From Bathymodiolus brooksi (Eukaryota; Mollusca; Bivalvia; Mytilida; Modiolidae), in NCBI GenBank assembly GCA_963680875.1, contig OY804577.1, positions 147,454,196 to 147,518,195 of the forward strand: 64,000 nucleotides of DNA, written 5' to 3'. Under the pieces are notes generated by a model that worked only from the letters and a program-made list of their open reading frames with translations, had not been told where the DNA came from and did not search any database. Below, piece by piece: positions 1-15,430 of the stretch. The stretch's first letter is position 1, and every line of letters begins with the position of its first letter. Both the position numbers and the translations under genes were made by a program.

Positions 1-3000
1 TATTATTATTATTTTCAGTGATATACAGGCCAGACCATTTATATTATTATTATTTTCAGTGATATACAGATCCAATCATTTGTATTATTATTATTTTCAG
101 TGATATACAGGCCAGACCATTTGTATTATTATTATTTTCAGTGATAAACAGGCCAGACCATTTATATTATTATTATTTTCAGTGATATACAGACCAGACC
201 ATTTGTATTATTATTATTTTCTGTGATAAACAGGCCAAACCATTTATATTATTATTATTTTCAGTGATAAACAGGCCAGACCATTTATATTATTATTATT
301 TTCAGTGATAAACAGGCCAGACCCTTTGTATTATTATTATTTTCAGTGATAAACAGGGCAGACCATTTGTATTATTATTATTTTCAGTGATAAACATGCC
401 AGACCATTTGTATTATTATTATTTTCAGTGATAAACAGGCCAGTCCATTTGTATTATTATTATTTTCAGTGATAAACAGGCCAGACCATTTGTATTATTA
501 TTATTTTCAGTGATAAACAGGCCAGACCATTTGTATTATTATTTTCAGTGATAAACAGGCCAAACCATTTATATTATTATTATTTTCAGTGATAAACAGG
601 CCAGACCATTTGTATTATTATTATTTTCAGTGATAAACAGGCCAGACCATTTGTATTATTATTATTTTCAGTGATATACAGGCCAGACCATTTGTATTAT
701 TATTATTTTCAGTGATAAACAGGCCAAACCATTTATATTATTATTATTTTCAGCAATAAACAGGCCAGACCATTTATATTATTATTATTTTCAGTGATAA
801 ACAGGCCAAACCATTTATATTATTATTATTTTCAGTGATAAACAGGCCAGACCATTTGTATTATTATTATTTTCAGTGATAAACAGGCCAGACCATTTGT
901 ATTATTATTATTTTCAGTGATATACAGGCCAGACCATTTGTATTATTATTATTTTCAGTGATAAACAGGCCAGACCATTTATATTATTATTATTTTCAGT
1001 GATATACAGATGAAACCATTTGTATTATTATTATTTTCAGTGATATACAGGCCAGACCATTTGTATTATTATTATTTTCTGTGATAAACAGGACAGACCA
1101 TTTATATTATTATTATTTTCAATGATATACAGATCAAACCATTTGTATTATTATTATTTTCAGTGATAAACAGGCCAGACCATTTGTATTATTATTATTT
1201 TCAGTGATAAACAGGCCAAACCATTTGTATTATTATTATTTTCAGTAATAAACAGGCCAGACCATTTGTATTATTATTATTTTCAGTGATAAACAGGCCA
1301 AACCATTTGTATTATTATTATTTTCAGTAATAAACAGGCCAGACCATTTGTATTATTATTATTTTCAGTGATAAACAGGCCAGACCATTTGTATTATTAT
1401 TATTTTCAGTGATAAACAGGCCAAACCATTTATATTATTATTATTTTTAGTCATAAACAGGCCAAACCATTTATATTATTATTATTTTCAGTAATAAACA
1501 GGCCAAACCATTTATATTATTATTATTTTCAGTGATAAACAGGCCAGACCATTTGTATTATTATTATTTTCAGTGATATACAGGCCAGACCATTTGTATT
1601 ATTATTATTTTCTGTGATAAACAGGCCAGACCATTTGTATTATTATTATTTTTAGTGATAAACAGGCCAGACCATTTGTATTATTATTATTTTCAGTGAT
1701 ATACAGATCCAACCATTTGTATTATTATTATTTTCAGTGATATACAGGCCAGACCATTTATATTATTATTGTTGTCAGTGATAAACAGGCCAGACCATTT
1801 GTATTATTATTATTTTCAGTGATATACAGGCCAGACCATTTGTATTATTATTATTTTCAGTGATAAACAGGCCACACCATTTATATTATTATTTTCAGTG
1901 ATAAACAGGCCAAACCATTTATATTATTATTGTTTTCAATGATAAACAGGCCAGACCATTTGTATTATTATTATTTTCAGTGATATACAGGGCAGACCAT
2001 TTGTATTATTATTATTTTCAGTGATAAACAGACCAGACCATTTGTATTATTATTATTTTCAGTAATAAACAGGCCAGACCATTTGTATTATTATTATTTT
2101 CAGTGATAAACAGGCCAGACCATTTGTATTAACATTATTTTCAGTGATAAACAGGCCAAACCATTTGTATTATTATTATTTTCAGTGATAAACAGGCCAG
2201 ACCATTTGTATTATCATTATTTTCAGTGATAAACAGGCCAAACCATTTGTATTATTATTATTTTCAGTGATAAACAGGCCAGACCATTTGTATTATTATT
2301 ATATTCAGTGATAAACAGGCCAGACCATTTGTATTATTATTATTTTCAGTGATAAACAGGCTAGACCATTTATATTATTATTTTCAGTGATAAACAAGCC
2401 AGACCATTTGTATTATTATTATTTTCAGTGATATACAGGCCAGACCATTTGTATTATTATTATTTTCAGTGATAAACAGGCCAGACCATTTGTATTATTA
2501 TTATTTTCAGTGATATACAGATCCAACCATTTGTATTATTATTATTTTCAGTGATAAACAGGCCAGACCATTTATATTATTATTATTTTCAGTGATATAC
2601 AGATCCAACCATTTGTATTATTATTATTTTCAGTGATATACAGGCCAGACCATTTGTATTATTATTATTTTCAGTGATAAACAGGCCAGACCATTTGTAT
2701 TATTATTATTTTCAGTGATATACAGATCCAACCATTTGTATTATTATTATTTTCAGTGATATACAGGCCAGACCATTTGTATTATTATTATTTTCAGTGA
2801 TAAACAGGCCAGACCATTTGTATTATTATTATTTTCAGTGATAAACAGGGCAGACCATTTGTATTATTATTATTTTCAGTGATAAACATGCCAGACCATT
2901 TGTATTATTATTACTTTCAGTGATAAACAGGCCAGACCATTTGTATTATTATTATTTTCAGTGATAAACAGGCCAGACCATTTGTATTATTATTATTTTC

Positions 3001-4229
3001 AGTGATAAACAGGCCAGACCATTTATATTATTATTATTTTCAGTGATAAACAGGCCAGACCATTTGTATTATTATTATTTTCAGTGATATACAGATCAAA
3101 CCATTTGTATTATTATTATTTTCAGTGATAAACAGGCCAGACCATTTGTATTATTATTATTTTCAGTGATAAACAGGCCAGACCATTTGTATTATTATTA
3201 TTTTCAGTAATAAACATGCCAGACCATATGTATTATTATTATTTTCAGTGATAAACAGGCCAGACCATTTGTATTATTATTATTTTCAGTGATAAGCAGG
3301 CCAGACCATTTGTATTATTATTATTTTCAGTGATAAACAGGCCAGACCATTTGTATTATTATTATTTTCAGTGATAAACAGGCTAGACCATTTATATTAT
3401 TATTTTCAGTGATAAGCAGGCCAGACCATTTGTATTATTATTATTTTCAGTGATAAACACGCTAGACCATTTATATTATTATTTTCAATATAAACAGGCC
3501 AGACCATTTGTATTATTATTAATTTCAGTGATATACAGGCCAGACCATTTGTATTATTATTATTTTCAGTGATAAACAGGCCAGACCATTTGTATTATTA
3601 TTATTTTCAGTGATATACAGGCCAGACCATTTGTATTATTATTATTTTCTGTGATAAACAGGCCAGACCATTTATATTATTATTATTTTCAATGATATAC
3701 AGATCAAACCATTTGTATTATTATTATTTTCAGTGATAAACAGGCCAGACCATTTGTATTATTATTATTTTCAGTGATAAACAGGCCAAACCATTTGTAT
3801 TATTATTATTTTCAGTAATAAACAGGCCAGACCATTTGTATTATTATTATTTTCAGTGATAAACAGGCCAAACCATTTGTATTATTATTATGTTCAGTAA
3901 TAAACAGGCCAGACCATTTGTATTATTATTATTTTCAGTGATAAACAGGCCAGACCATTTGTATTATTATTATTTTCAGTGATAAACAGGCCAAACCATT
4001 TATATTATTATTATTTTCAGTGATAAACAGGCCAAACCATTTATATTATTATTATTTTCAGTAATAAACAGGCCAAACCATTTATATTATTATTATTTTC
4101 AGTGATAAACAGGCCAGACCATTTGTATTATTATTATTTTCAGTGATATACAGGCCAGACCATTTGTATTATTATTATTTTCAGTGATAAACAGGCCAGA
4201 CCATTTGTATTATTATTATTTTCAGTGAT

Positions 4230-5951
4230 ATACAGATCCAACCATTTGTATTATTATTATTTTCAGTGATATACAGGCCAGACCATTTATATTATTATTA
4301 TTTTCAGTGATAAACAGGCCAGACCATTTGTATTATTATTATTTTCAGTGATATACAGGCCAGACCATTTGTATTATTATTATTTTCAGTGATAAACAGG
4401 CCAGACCATTTGTATTATTATTATTTTCAGTGATATACAGATCCAACCATTTGTATTATTATTATTTTCAGTGATAAACAGGCCAGACCATTTATATTAT
4501 TATTATTTTCAGTGATATACAGATCCAACCATTTGTATTATTATTATTTTCAGTGATATACAGGCCAGACCATTTGTATTATTATTATTTTCAGTGATAA
4601 ACAGGCCAGACCATTTATATTATTATTATTTTCAGTGATATACATGCCAGACCATTTGTATTATTATTATTTTCTGTGATAAACAGGCCAAACAATTCAT
4701 ATTATAATTATTTTCAGTGATAAACAGGCCAGACCATTTATATTATTATTATTTTCAGTGATAAACAGGCCAGACCATTTGTATTATTATTATTTTCAGT
4801 GATAAACAGGGCAGACCATTTGTATTATTATTATTTTCAGTGATAAACACGCCAGACCATTTGTATTATTATTACTTTCAGTGATAAACAGGCCAGACCA
4901 TTTGTATTATTATTATTTTCAGTGATAAACAGGCCAGACCATTTCTATTATTATTATTTTCAGTGATAAACAGGCCAGACCATTTATATTATTATTATTT
5001 TCAGTGATAAACAGGCCAGACCATTTGTATTATTATTATTTTCAGTGATAAACAGGCCAGACCATTTGTATTATTATTATTTTCAGTGATATACAGATCC
5101 AACCATTTGTATTATTATTATTTTCAGTGATATACAGGCCAGACCATTTATATTATTATTATTTTCAGTGATAAACAGGCCAGACCATTTGTATTATTAT
5201 TATTTTCAGTGATATACAGGCCAGACCATTTGTATTATTATTATTTTCAGTGATAAACAGGCCAGACCATTTGTATTATTATTATTTTCAGTGATATACA
5301 GATCCAACCATTTGTATTATTATTATTTTCAGTGATAAACAGGCCAGACCATTTATATTATTATTATTTTCAGTGATATACAGATCCAACCATTTGTATT
5401 ATTATTATTTTCAGTGATATACAGGCCAGACCATTTGTATTATTATTATTTTCAGTGATAAACAGGCCAGACCATTTATATTATTATTATTTTCAGTGAT
5501 ATACATGCCAGACCATTTGTATTATTATTATTTTCTGTGATAAACAGGCCAAACAATTCATATTATAATTATTTTCAGTGATAAACAGGCCAGACCATTT
5601 ATATTATTATTATTTTCAGTGATAAACAGGCCAGACCATTTGTATTATTATTATTTTCAGTGATAAACAGGGCAGACCATTTGTATTATTATTATTTTCA
5701 GTGATAAACACGCCAGACCATTTGTATTATTATTACTTTCAGTGATAAACAGGCCAGACCATTTGTATTATTATTATTTTCAGTGATAAACAGGCCAGAC
5801 CATTTCTATTATTATTATTTTCAGTGATAAACAGGCCAGACCATTTATATTATTATTATTTTCAGTGATAAACAGGCCAGACCATTTGTATTATTATTAT
5901 TTTCAGTAATAAACATGCCAGACCATATGTATTATTATTATTTTCAGTGAT
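4230..5951 (+). repeat. Higher-order repeat in satellite 1, 861-bp period
   Basis: Two adjacent blocks of 861 bp (21 units of 41 bp) share the same order of variant units. The ATACAGATCC variant lies at 4230 and 5091. The rare AACAATTCATATTATAATT variant lies at 4691 and 5552, giving the same offset. The order of the GGGCAGACC, CACGCCAGACC and TTACTTTCAG variants that follow is also shared. This indicates tandem duplication of a 21-mer block by unequal exchange or a similar process. The outer limits are approximate. Confidence 0.75.
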
Positions 5952-8922
5952 AAACAGGCCAGACCATTTATATTATTATTTTAAGTGATAAACAGGCCAC
6001 ACCATTTGTATTATTATTATTTTCAGTGATAAACAGGCTAGACCATTTGTATTATTATTATTTTCAGTGATAAACAGGCCAGACCATTTGTATTATTATT
6101 ATTTTCAGTGATAAACAGGCCAGACCATTTGTATTATTATTATTTTCAGTGATAAACAGGCCAGACCATTTGTATTATTATTATTTTCAGTGATAAACAG
6201 GCTAGACCATTTATATTATTATTTTCAGTGATAAGCAGGCCAGACCATTTGTATTATTATTATTTTCAGTGATAAACAGGCTAGACCATTTATATTATTA
6301 TTTTCAATATAAACAGGCCAGACCATTTGTATTATTATTAATTTCAGTGATATACAGGCCAGACCATTTGTATTATTATTATTTTCAGTGATAAACAGGC
6401 CAGACCATTTATATTATTATTATTTTTAGTGATAAACAGGCCAGACCATTTGTATTATTATTATTTTCAGTGATATACAGAACCAACCATTTGTATTATT
6501 ATTATTTTCAGTGATATACAGGCCAGACCATTTATATTATTATTATTTTCAGTGATATACAGATCCAACCATTTGTATTATTATTATTTTCAGTGATATA
6601 CAGGCCAGACCATTTGTATTATTATTATTTTCAGTGATAAACAGGCCAGACCATTTATATTATTATTATTTTCAGTGATATACAGACCAGACCATTTGTA
6701 TTATTATTATTTTCTGTGATATACAGGCCAAACCATTTATATTATTATTATTTTCAGTGATAAACAGGCCAGACCATTTATATTATTATTATTTTCAGTG
6801 ATAAACAGGCCAGACCATTTGTATTATTATTATTTTCAGTGATAAACAGGGTAGACCATTTGTAATATTATTATTTTCAGTGATAAACATGCCAGACCAT
6901 TTGTATTATTATTATTTTCAGTGATAAACAGGCCAGACCATTTGTATTATTATTATTTTCAGTGATAAACAGGCTAGACCATTTGTATTATTATTATTTT
7001 CAGTGATAAACAGGCCAGACCATTTGTATTATTATTATTTTCAGTGATAAACAGGCCAGACCATTTGTATTATTATTATTTTCAGTGATATATAGATCCA
7101 ACCATTTGTATTATTATTATTTTCAGTGATATACAGGCCAGACCATTTATATTATTATTATTTTCAGTGATAAACAGGCCAGACCATTTATATTATTATT
7201 ATTTTCAGTGATATACAGGCCAGACCATTTGTATTATTATTATTTTCTGTGATAAACAGGCCAAACCATTTATATTATTATTATTTTCAGTGATAAACAG
7301 GCCAAACCATTTATATTATTATTATTTTCAGTGATAAACAGGCCAGACAATTTGTATTATTATTATTTTCAGTGATAAACAGGCCAAACCATTTGTATTA
7401 TTATTATTTTCAGTGATAAACAGGCCTGACCATTTATATTATTATTATTTTCAGTGATAAACAGGCCAGACCATTTGTATTATTATTATTTTCAGTGATA
7501 TACAGATCAAACCATTTGTATTATTATTATTTTCAGTGATAAACAGGCCAAACCATTTGTATTATTATTATTTTCAGTGATAAACAGGCCAGACCATTTG
7601 TATTATTATTATTTTCAGTGATAAACAGGACAGACCATTTGTATTATTATTATTTTCAGTGATAAACAGGCTAGACCATTTATATTATTATTTTCAGTAA
7701 TAAACAGGCCAGACCATTTGTATTATTATTATTTTCAGTGATAAACAGGCTAGACCATTTATATTATTATTTTCAGTGATAAGCAGGCAAAACCATTTAT
7801 ATTATTATTATTTTCAGTGATAAACAGGCCAGACCATTTGTATTATTATTATTTTCAGTGATAAACAGGCCAAACCATTTGTATTATTATTATTTTCAGT
7901 GATAAACAGGCCAGACCATTTGTATTATTATTATTTTCAGTGATAAACAGGCTAGACCATTTATATTATTTATTTCAGTGATAAACAGGCCAGACCATTT
8001 GTATTATTATTATTTTCAGTGATATACAGGCCAGACCATTTGTATTATTATTTTCAGTGATAAACAAGCCAGACCATTTGTATTATTATTATTTTTAGTG
8101 ATAAACAGGCCAGACCATTTGTATTATTATTATTTTCAGTGATATACAGATCCAACCATTTGTATTATTATTATTTTCAGTGATATACAGGCCAGACCAT
8201 TTATATTATTATTATTTTCAGTGATATACAGATCCAATCATTTGTATTATTATTATTTTCAGTGATATACAGGCCAGACCATTTGTATTATTATTATTTT
8301 CAGTGATAAACAGGCCAGACCATTTATATTATTATTATTTTCAGTGATATACAGGCCAGACCATTTGTATTATTATTATTTTCTGTGATAAACAGGCCAA
8401 ACCATTTATATTATTATTATTTTCAGTGATAAACAGGCCAGACCATTTATATTATTATTATTTTCAGTGATAAACAGGCCAGACCATTTGTATTATTATT
8501 ATTTTCAGTGATAAACAGGGCAGACCATTTGTATTATTATTATTTTCAGTGATAAACACGCCAGACCATTTGTATTATTATTATTTTCAGTGATAAACAG
8601 GCCAGACCATTTGTATTATTATTATTTTCAGTGATAAACAGGCCAGACCATTTGTATTATTATTATTTTCAGTGATAAACAGGCCAAACCATTTATATTA
8701 TTATTATTTTCAGTGATAAACAGGCCAAACCATTTATATTATTATTATTTTCAGTGATATACAGGCCAGACCATTTGTATTATTATTATTTTCAGTGATA
8801 TACAGGCCAGACCATTTGTATTATTATTATTTTCAGTGATAAACAGGCCAGACCATTTGTATTATTATTATTTTTAGTGATAAACAGGCCAGACCATTTG
8901 TATTATTATTATTTTCAGTGAT

Positions 8923-10190
8923 ATACAGATCCAACCATTTGTATTATTATTATTTTCAGTGATATACAGGCCAGACCATTTATATTATTATTATTTTCAG
9001 TGATAAACAGGCCAGACCATTTGTATTATTATTATTTTCAGTGATATACAGGCCAGACCATTTGTATTATTATTATTTTCAGTGATAAACAGGCCAGACC
9101 ATTTGTATTATTATTATTTTCAGTGATATACAGATCCAACCATTTGTATTATTATTATTTTCAGTGATAAACAGGCCAGACCATTTATATTATTATTATT
9201 TTCAGTGATATACAGATCCAACCATTTGTATTATTATTATTTTCAGTGATATACAGGCCAGACCATTTGTATTATTATTATTTTCAGTGATAAACAGGCC
9301 AGACCATTTATATTATTATTATTTTCAGTGATATACATGCCAGACCATTTGTATTATTATTATTTTCTGTGATAAACAGGCCAAACAATTCATATTATAA
9401 TTATTTTCAGTGATAAACAGGCCAGACCATTTATATTATTATTATTTTCAGTGATAAACAGGCCAGACCATTTGTATTATTATTATTTTCAGTGATAAAC
9501 AGGGCAGACCATTTGTATTATTATTATTTTCAGTGATAAACACGCCAGACCATTTGTATTATTATTACTTTCAGTGATAAACAGGCCAGACCATTTGTAT
9601 TATTATTATTTTCAGTGATAAACAGGCCAGACCATTTCTATTATTATTATTTTCAGTGATAAACAGGCCAGACCATTTATATTATTATTATTTTCAGTGA
9701 TAAACAGGCCAGACCATTTGTATTATTATTATTTTCAGTAATAAACATGCCAGACCATATGTATTATTATTATTTTCAGTGATAAACAGGCCAGACCATT
9801 TATATTATTATTTTAAGTGATAAACAGGCCACACCATTTGTATTATTATTATTTTCAGTGATAAACAGGCTAGACCATTTGTATTATTATTATTTTCAGT
9901 GATAAACAGGCCAGACCATTTGTATTATTATTATTTTCAGTGATAAACAGGCCAGACCATTTGTATTATTATTATTTTCAGTGATAAACAGGCCAGACCA
10001 TTTGTATTATTATTATTTTCAGTGATAAACAGGCTAGACCATTTATATTATTATTTTCAGTGATAAGCAGGCCAGACCATTTGTATTATTATTATTTTCA
10101 GTGATAAACAGACTAGACCATTTATATTATTATTTTCAATATAAACAGGCCAGACCATTTGTATTATTATTAATTTCAGTGATATACAGG
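8923..10190 (+). repeat. Copy of the 5.09-6.35 kb block of satellite 1 (offset 3832 bp)
   Basis: Three private markers keep a constant spacing: ATACAGATCC (5091 and 8923), AACAATTCATATTATAATT (5552 and 9384) and the short TTTTCAATATAAAC unit (6301 and 10133). All three pairs are 3832 bp apart, so at least 1.2 kb was duplicated as one block. Similarity seems to fade shortly after 10190, where the AACCAACC-type unit of the first copy is missing. Confidence 0.7.
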
Positions 10191-13100
10191 CCAGACCATT
10201 TGTATTATTATTATTTTCAGTGATAAACAGGCCAGACCATTTGTATTATTATTATTTTTAGTGATAAACAGGCCAGACCATTTGTATTATTATTATTTTT
10301 AGTGATAAACAGGCCAGACCATTTATATTATTATTATTTTCAGTGATATACAGATCCAACCATTTGTATTATTATTATTTTCAGTGATATACAGGCCAGA
10401 CCATTTGTATTATTATTATTTTCAGTGATAAACAGGCCAGACCATTTATATTATTATTATTTTCAGTGATATACAGACCAGACCATTTGTATTATTATTA
10501 TTTTCTGTGATATACAGGCCAAACCATTTATATTATTATTATTTTCAGTGATAAACAGGCCAGACCATTTATATTATTATTATTTTCAGTGATAAACAGG
10601 CCAGACCATTTGTATTATTATTATTTTCAGTGATAAACAGGGTAGACCATTTGTAATATTATTATTTTCAGTGATAAACATGCCAGACCATTTGTATTAT
10701 TATTATTTTCAGTGATATACAGGCCAGACCATTTGTATTATTATTAATTTCAGTGATATACAGGCCAGACCATTTGTATTATTATTATTTTCAGTGATAA
10801 ACAGGCCAGACCATTTATATTATTATTATTTTCAGTGATATACAGGCCAGACCATTTGTATTATTATTATTTTCTGTGATAAACAGGCCAAACCATTTAT
10901 ATTATTATTATTTTCAGTGATAAACAGGCCAGACCATTTATATTATTATTATTTTCAGTGATAAACAGGCCAGACCATTTGTATTATTATTATTTTCAGT
11001 GATAAACAGGGCAGACCATTTGTATTATTATTATTTTCAGTGATAAACACGCCAGACCATTTGTATTATTATTATTTTCAGTGATAAACAGGCCAGACCA
11101 TTTGTATTATTATTATTTTCAGTGATAAACAGGCCAGACCATTTGTATTATTATTATTTTCAGTGATAAACAGGCCAAACCATTTATATTATTATTATTT
11201 TCAGTGATAAACAGGCCAAACCATTTATATTATTATTATTTTCAGTGATATACAGGCCAGACCATTTGTATTATTATTATTTTCAGTGATATACAGGCCA
11301 GACCATTTGTATTATTATTATTTTCAGTGATAAACAGGCCAGACCATTTGTATTATTATTATTTTTAGTGATAAACAGGCCAGACCATTTGTATTATTAT
11401 TATTTTCAGTGATATACAGATCCAACCATTTGTATTATTATTATTTTCAGTGATATACAGGCCAGACCATTTATATTATTATTATTTTCAGTGATAAACA
11501 GGCCAGACCATTTGTATTATTATTATTTTCAGTGATATACAGGCCAGACCATTTGTATTATTATTATTTTCAGTGATAAACAGGCCAGACCATTTGTATT
11601 ATTATTATTTTCAGTGATATACAGATCCAACCATTTGTATTATTATTATTTTCAGTGATAAACAGGCCAGACCATTTATATTATTATTATTTTCAGTGAT
11701 ATACAGATCCAACCATTTGTATTATTATTATTTTCAGTGATATACAGGCCAGACCATTTGTATTATTATTATTTTCAGTGATAAACAGGCCAGACCATTT
11801 ATATTATTATTATTTTCAGTGATATACATGCCAGACCATTTGTATTATTATTATTTTCTGTGATAAACAGGCCAAACAATTCATATTATAATTATTTTCA
11901 GTGATAAACAGGCCAGACCATTTATATTATTATTATTTTCAGTGATAAACAGGCTAGACCATTTATATTATTATTTTCAGTGATAAGCAGGCCAGACCAT
12001 TTGTATTATTATTATTTTCAGTGATAAACAGGCTAGACCATTTATATTATTATTTTCAATATAAACAGGCCAGACCATTTGTATTATTATTAATTTCAGT
12101 GATATACAGGCCAGACCATTTGTATTATTATTATTTTCAGTGATAAACAGGCCAGACCATTTGTATTATTATTATTTTTAGTGATAAACAGGCCAGACCA
12201 TTTGTATTATTATTATTTTCAGTGATATACAGAACCAACAATTTGTATTATTATTATTTTCAGTGATATACAGGCCAGACCATTTATATTATTATTATTT
12301 TCAGTGATATATAGATCCAACCATTTGTATTATTATTATTTTCAGTGATATACAGGCCAGACCATTTGTATTATTATTATTTTCAGTGATAAACAGGCCA
12401 GACCATTTATATTATTATTATTTTCAGTGATATACAGACCAGACCATTTGTATTATTATTATTTTCTGTGATATACAGGCCAAACCATTTATATTATTAT
12501 TATTTTCAGTGATAAACAGGCCAGACCATTTATATTATTATTATTTTCAGTGATAAACAGGCCAGACCATTTGTATTATTATTATTTTCAGTGATAAACA
12601 GGGTAGACCATTTGTAATATTATTATTTTCAGTGATAAACATGCCAGACCATTTGTATTATTATTATTTTCAGTGATAAACAGGCCAGACCATTTGTATT
12701 ATTATTATTTTCAGTGATAAACAGGCTAGACCATTTGTATTATTATTATTTTCAGTGATAAACAGGCCAGACCATTTGTATTATTATTATTTTTAGTGAT
12801 AAACAGGCCAGACCATTTGTATTATTATTATTTTCAGTGATATATAGATCCAACCATTTGTATTATTATTATTTTCAGTGATATACAGGCCAGACCATTT
12901 ATATTATTATTATTTTCAGTGATATACAGGCCAGACCATTTGTATTATTATTATTTTCTGTGATAAACAGGCCAAACCATTTATATTATTATTATTTTCA
13001 GTGATAAACAGGCCAAACCATTTATATTATTATTATTTTCAGTGATAAACAGGCCAGACAATTTGTATTATTATTATTTTCAGTGATAAACAGGCCAAAC

Positions 13101-13987
13101 CATTTGTATTATTATTATTTTCAGTGATAAACAGGCCAGACCATTTATATTATTATTATTTTCAGTGATAAACAGGCCAGACCATTTGTATTATTATTAT
13201 TTTCAGTGATATACAGATCAAACCATTTGTATTATTATTATTTTCAGTGATAAACAGGCCAAACCATTTGTATTATTATTATTTTCAGTGATAAACAGGC
13301 CAGACCATTTGTATTATTATTATTTTCAGTGATAAACAGGACAGACCATTTGTATTATTATTATTTTCAGTGATAAACAGGCTAGACCATTTATATTATT
13401 ATTTTCAGTAATAAACAGGCCAGACCATTTGTATTATTATTATTTTCAGTGATAAACAGGCTAGACCATTTATATTATTATTTTCAGTGATAAGCAGGCC
13501 AAACCATTTATATTATTATTATTTTCAGTGATAAACAGGCCAGACCATTTGTATTATTATTATTTTCAGTGATAAACAGGCCAAACCATTTGTATTATTA
13601 TTATTTTCAGTGATAAACAGGCCAGACCATTTGTATTATTATTATTTTCAGTGATAAACAGGCTAGACCATTTATATTATTTATTTCAGTGATAAACAGG
13701 CCAGACCATTTGTATTATTATTATTTTCAGTGATATACAGGCCAGACCATTTGTATTATTATTTTCAGTGATAAACAGGCCAGACCATTTGTATTATTAT
13801 TATTTTCAGTGATATACAGATCCAACCATTTGTATTATTATTATTTTCAGTGATATACAGGCCAGACCATTTGTATTATTATTATTTTCAGTGATAAACA
13901 GGCCAGACCATTTATATTATTATTATTTTCAGTGATATACATGCCAGACCATTTGTATTATTATTATTTTCTGTGATAAACAGGCCA

Positions 13988-15430
13988 AACAATTCATATT
14001 ATAATTATTTTCAGTGATAAACAGGCCAGACCATTTATATTATTATTATTTTCAGTGATAAACAGGCTAGACCATTTATATTATTATTTTCAGTGATAAG
14101 CAGGCCAGACCATTTGTATTATTATTATTTTCAGTGATAAACAGGCTAGACCATTTATATTATTATTTTCAATATAAACAGGCCAGACCATTTGTATTAT
14201 TATTAATTTCAGTGATATACAGGCCAGACCATTTGTATTATTATTATTTTCAGTGATAAACAGGCCAGACCATTTGTATTATTATTATTTTTAGTGATAA
14301 ACAGGCCAGACCATTTGTATTATTATTATTTTCAGTGATATACAGAACCAACAATTTGTATTATTATTATTTTCAGTGATATACAGGCCAGACCATTTAT
14401 ATTATTATTATTTTCAGTGATATACAGATCCAACCATTTGTATTATTATTATTTTCAGTGATATACAGGCCAGACCATTTGTATTATTATTATTTTCAGT
14501 GATAAACAGGCCAGACCATTTATATTATTATTATTTTCAGTGATATACAGACCAGACCATTTGTATTATTATTATTTTCTGTGATATACAGGCCAAACCA
14601 TTTATATTATTATTATTTTCAGTGATAAACAGGCCAGACCATTTATATTATTATTATTTTCAGTGATAAACAGGCCAGACCATTTGTATTATTATTATTT
14701 TCAGTGATAAACAGGGTAGACCATTTGTAATATTATTATTTTCAGTGATAAACATGCCAGACCATTTGTATTATTATTATTTTCAGTGATAAACAGGCCA
14801 GACCATTTGTATTATTATTATTTTCAGTGATAAACAGGCTAGACCATTTGTATTATTATTATTTTCAGTGATAAACAGGCCAGACCATTTGTATTATTAT
14901 TATTTTTAGTGATAAACAGGCCAGACCATTTGTATTATTATTATTTTCAGTGATATATAGATCCAACCATTTGTATTATTATTATTTTCAGTGATATACA
15001 GGCCAGACCATTTATATTATTATTATTTTCAGTGATATACAGGCCAGACCATTTGTATTATTATTATTTTCTGTGATAAACAGGCCAAACCATTTATATT
15101 ATTATTATTTTCAGTGATAAACAGGCCAAACCATTTATATTATTATTATTTTCAGTGATAAACAGGCCAGACAATTTGTATTATTATTATTTTCAGTGAT
15201 AAACAGGCCAAACCATTTGTATTATTATTATTTTCAGTGATAAACAGGCCAGACCATTTATATTATTATTATTTTCAGTGATAAACAGGCCAGACCATTT
15301 GTATTATTATTATTTTCAGTGATATACAGATCAAACCATTTGTATTATTATTATTTTCAGTGATAAACAGGCCAAACCATTTGTATTATTATTATTTTCA
15401 GTGATAAACAGGCCAGACCATTTGTATTAT
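13988..15430 (+). repeat. Copy of the 11.87-13.32 kb block of satellite 1 (offset 2113 bp)
   Basis: The AACAATTCAT variant (11875 and 13988), the TTTTCAATATAAAC unit (12053 and 14166) and the AGGCCAGACAATTTG variant (13051 and 15164) are each separated by exactly 2113 bp. The copies part near 13.33 kb and 15.44 kb, where the first copy has additional units (GGACAGACC, then GGCTAGACC and TAATAAACAGG) that the second lacks. Confidence 0.7.
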
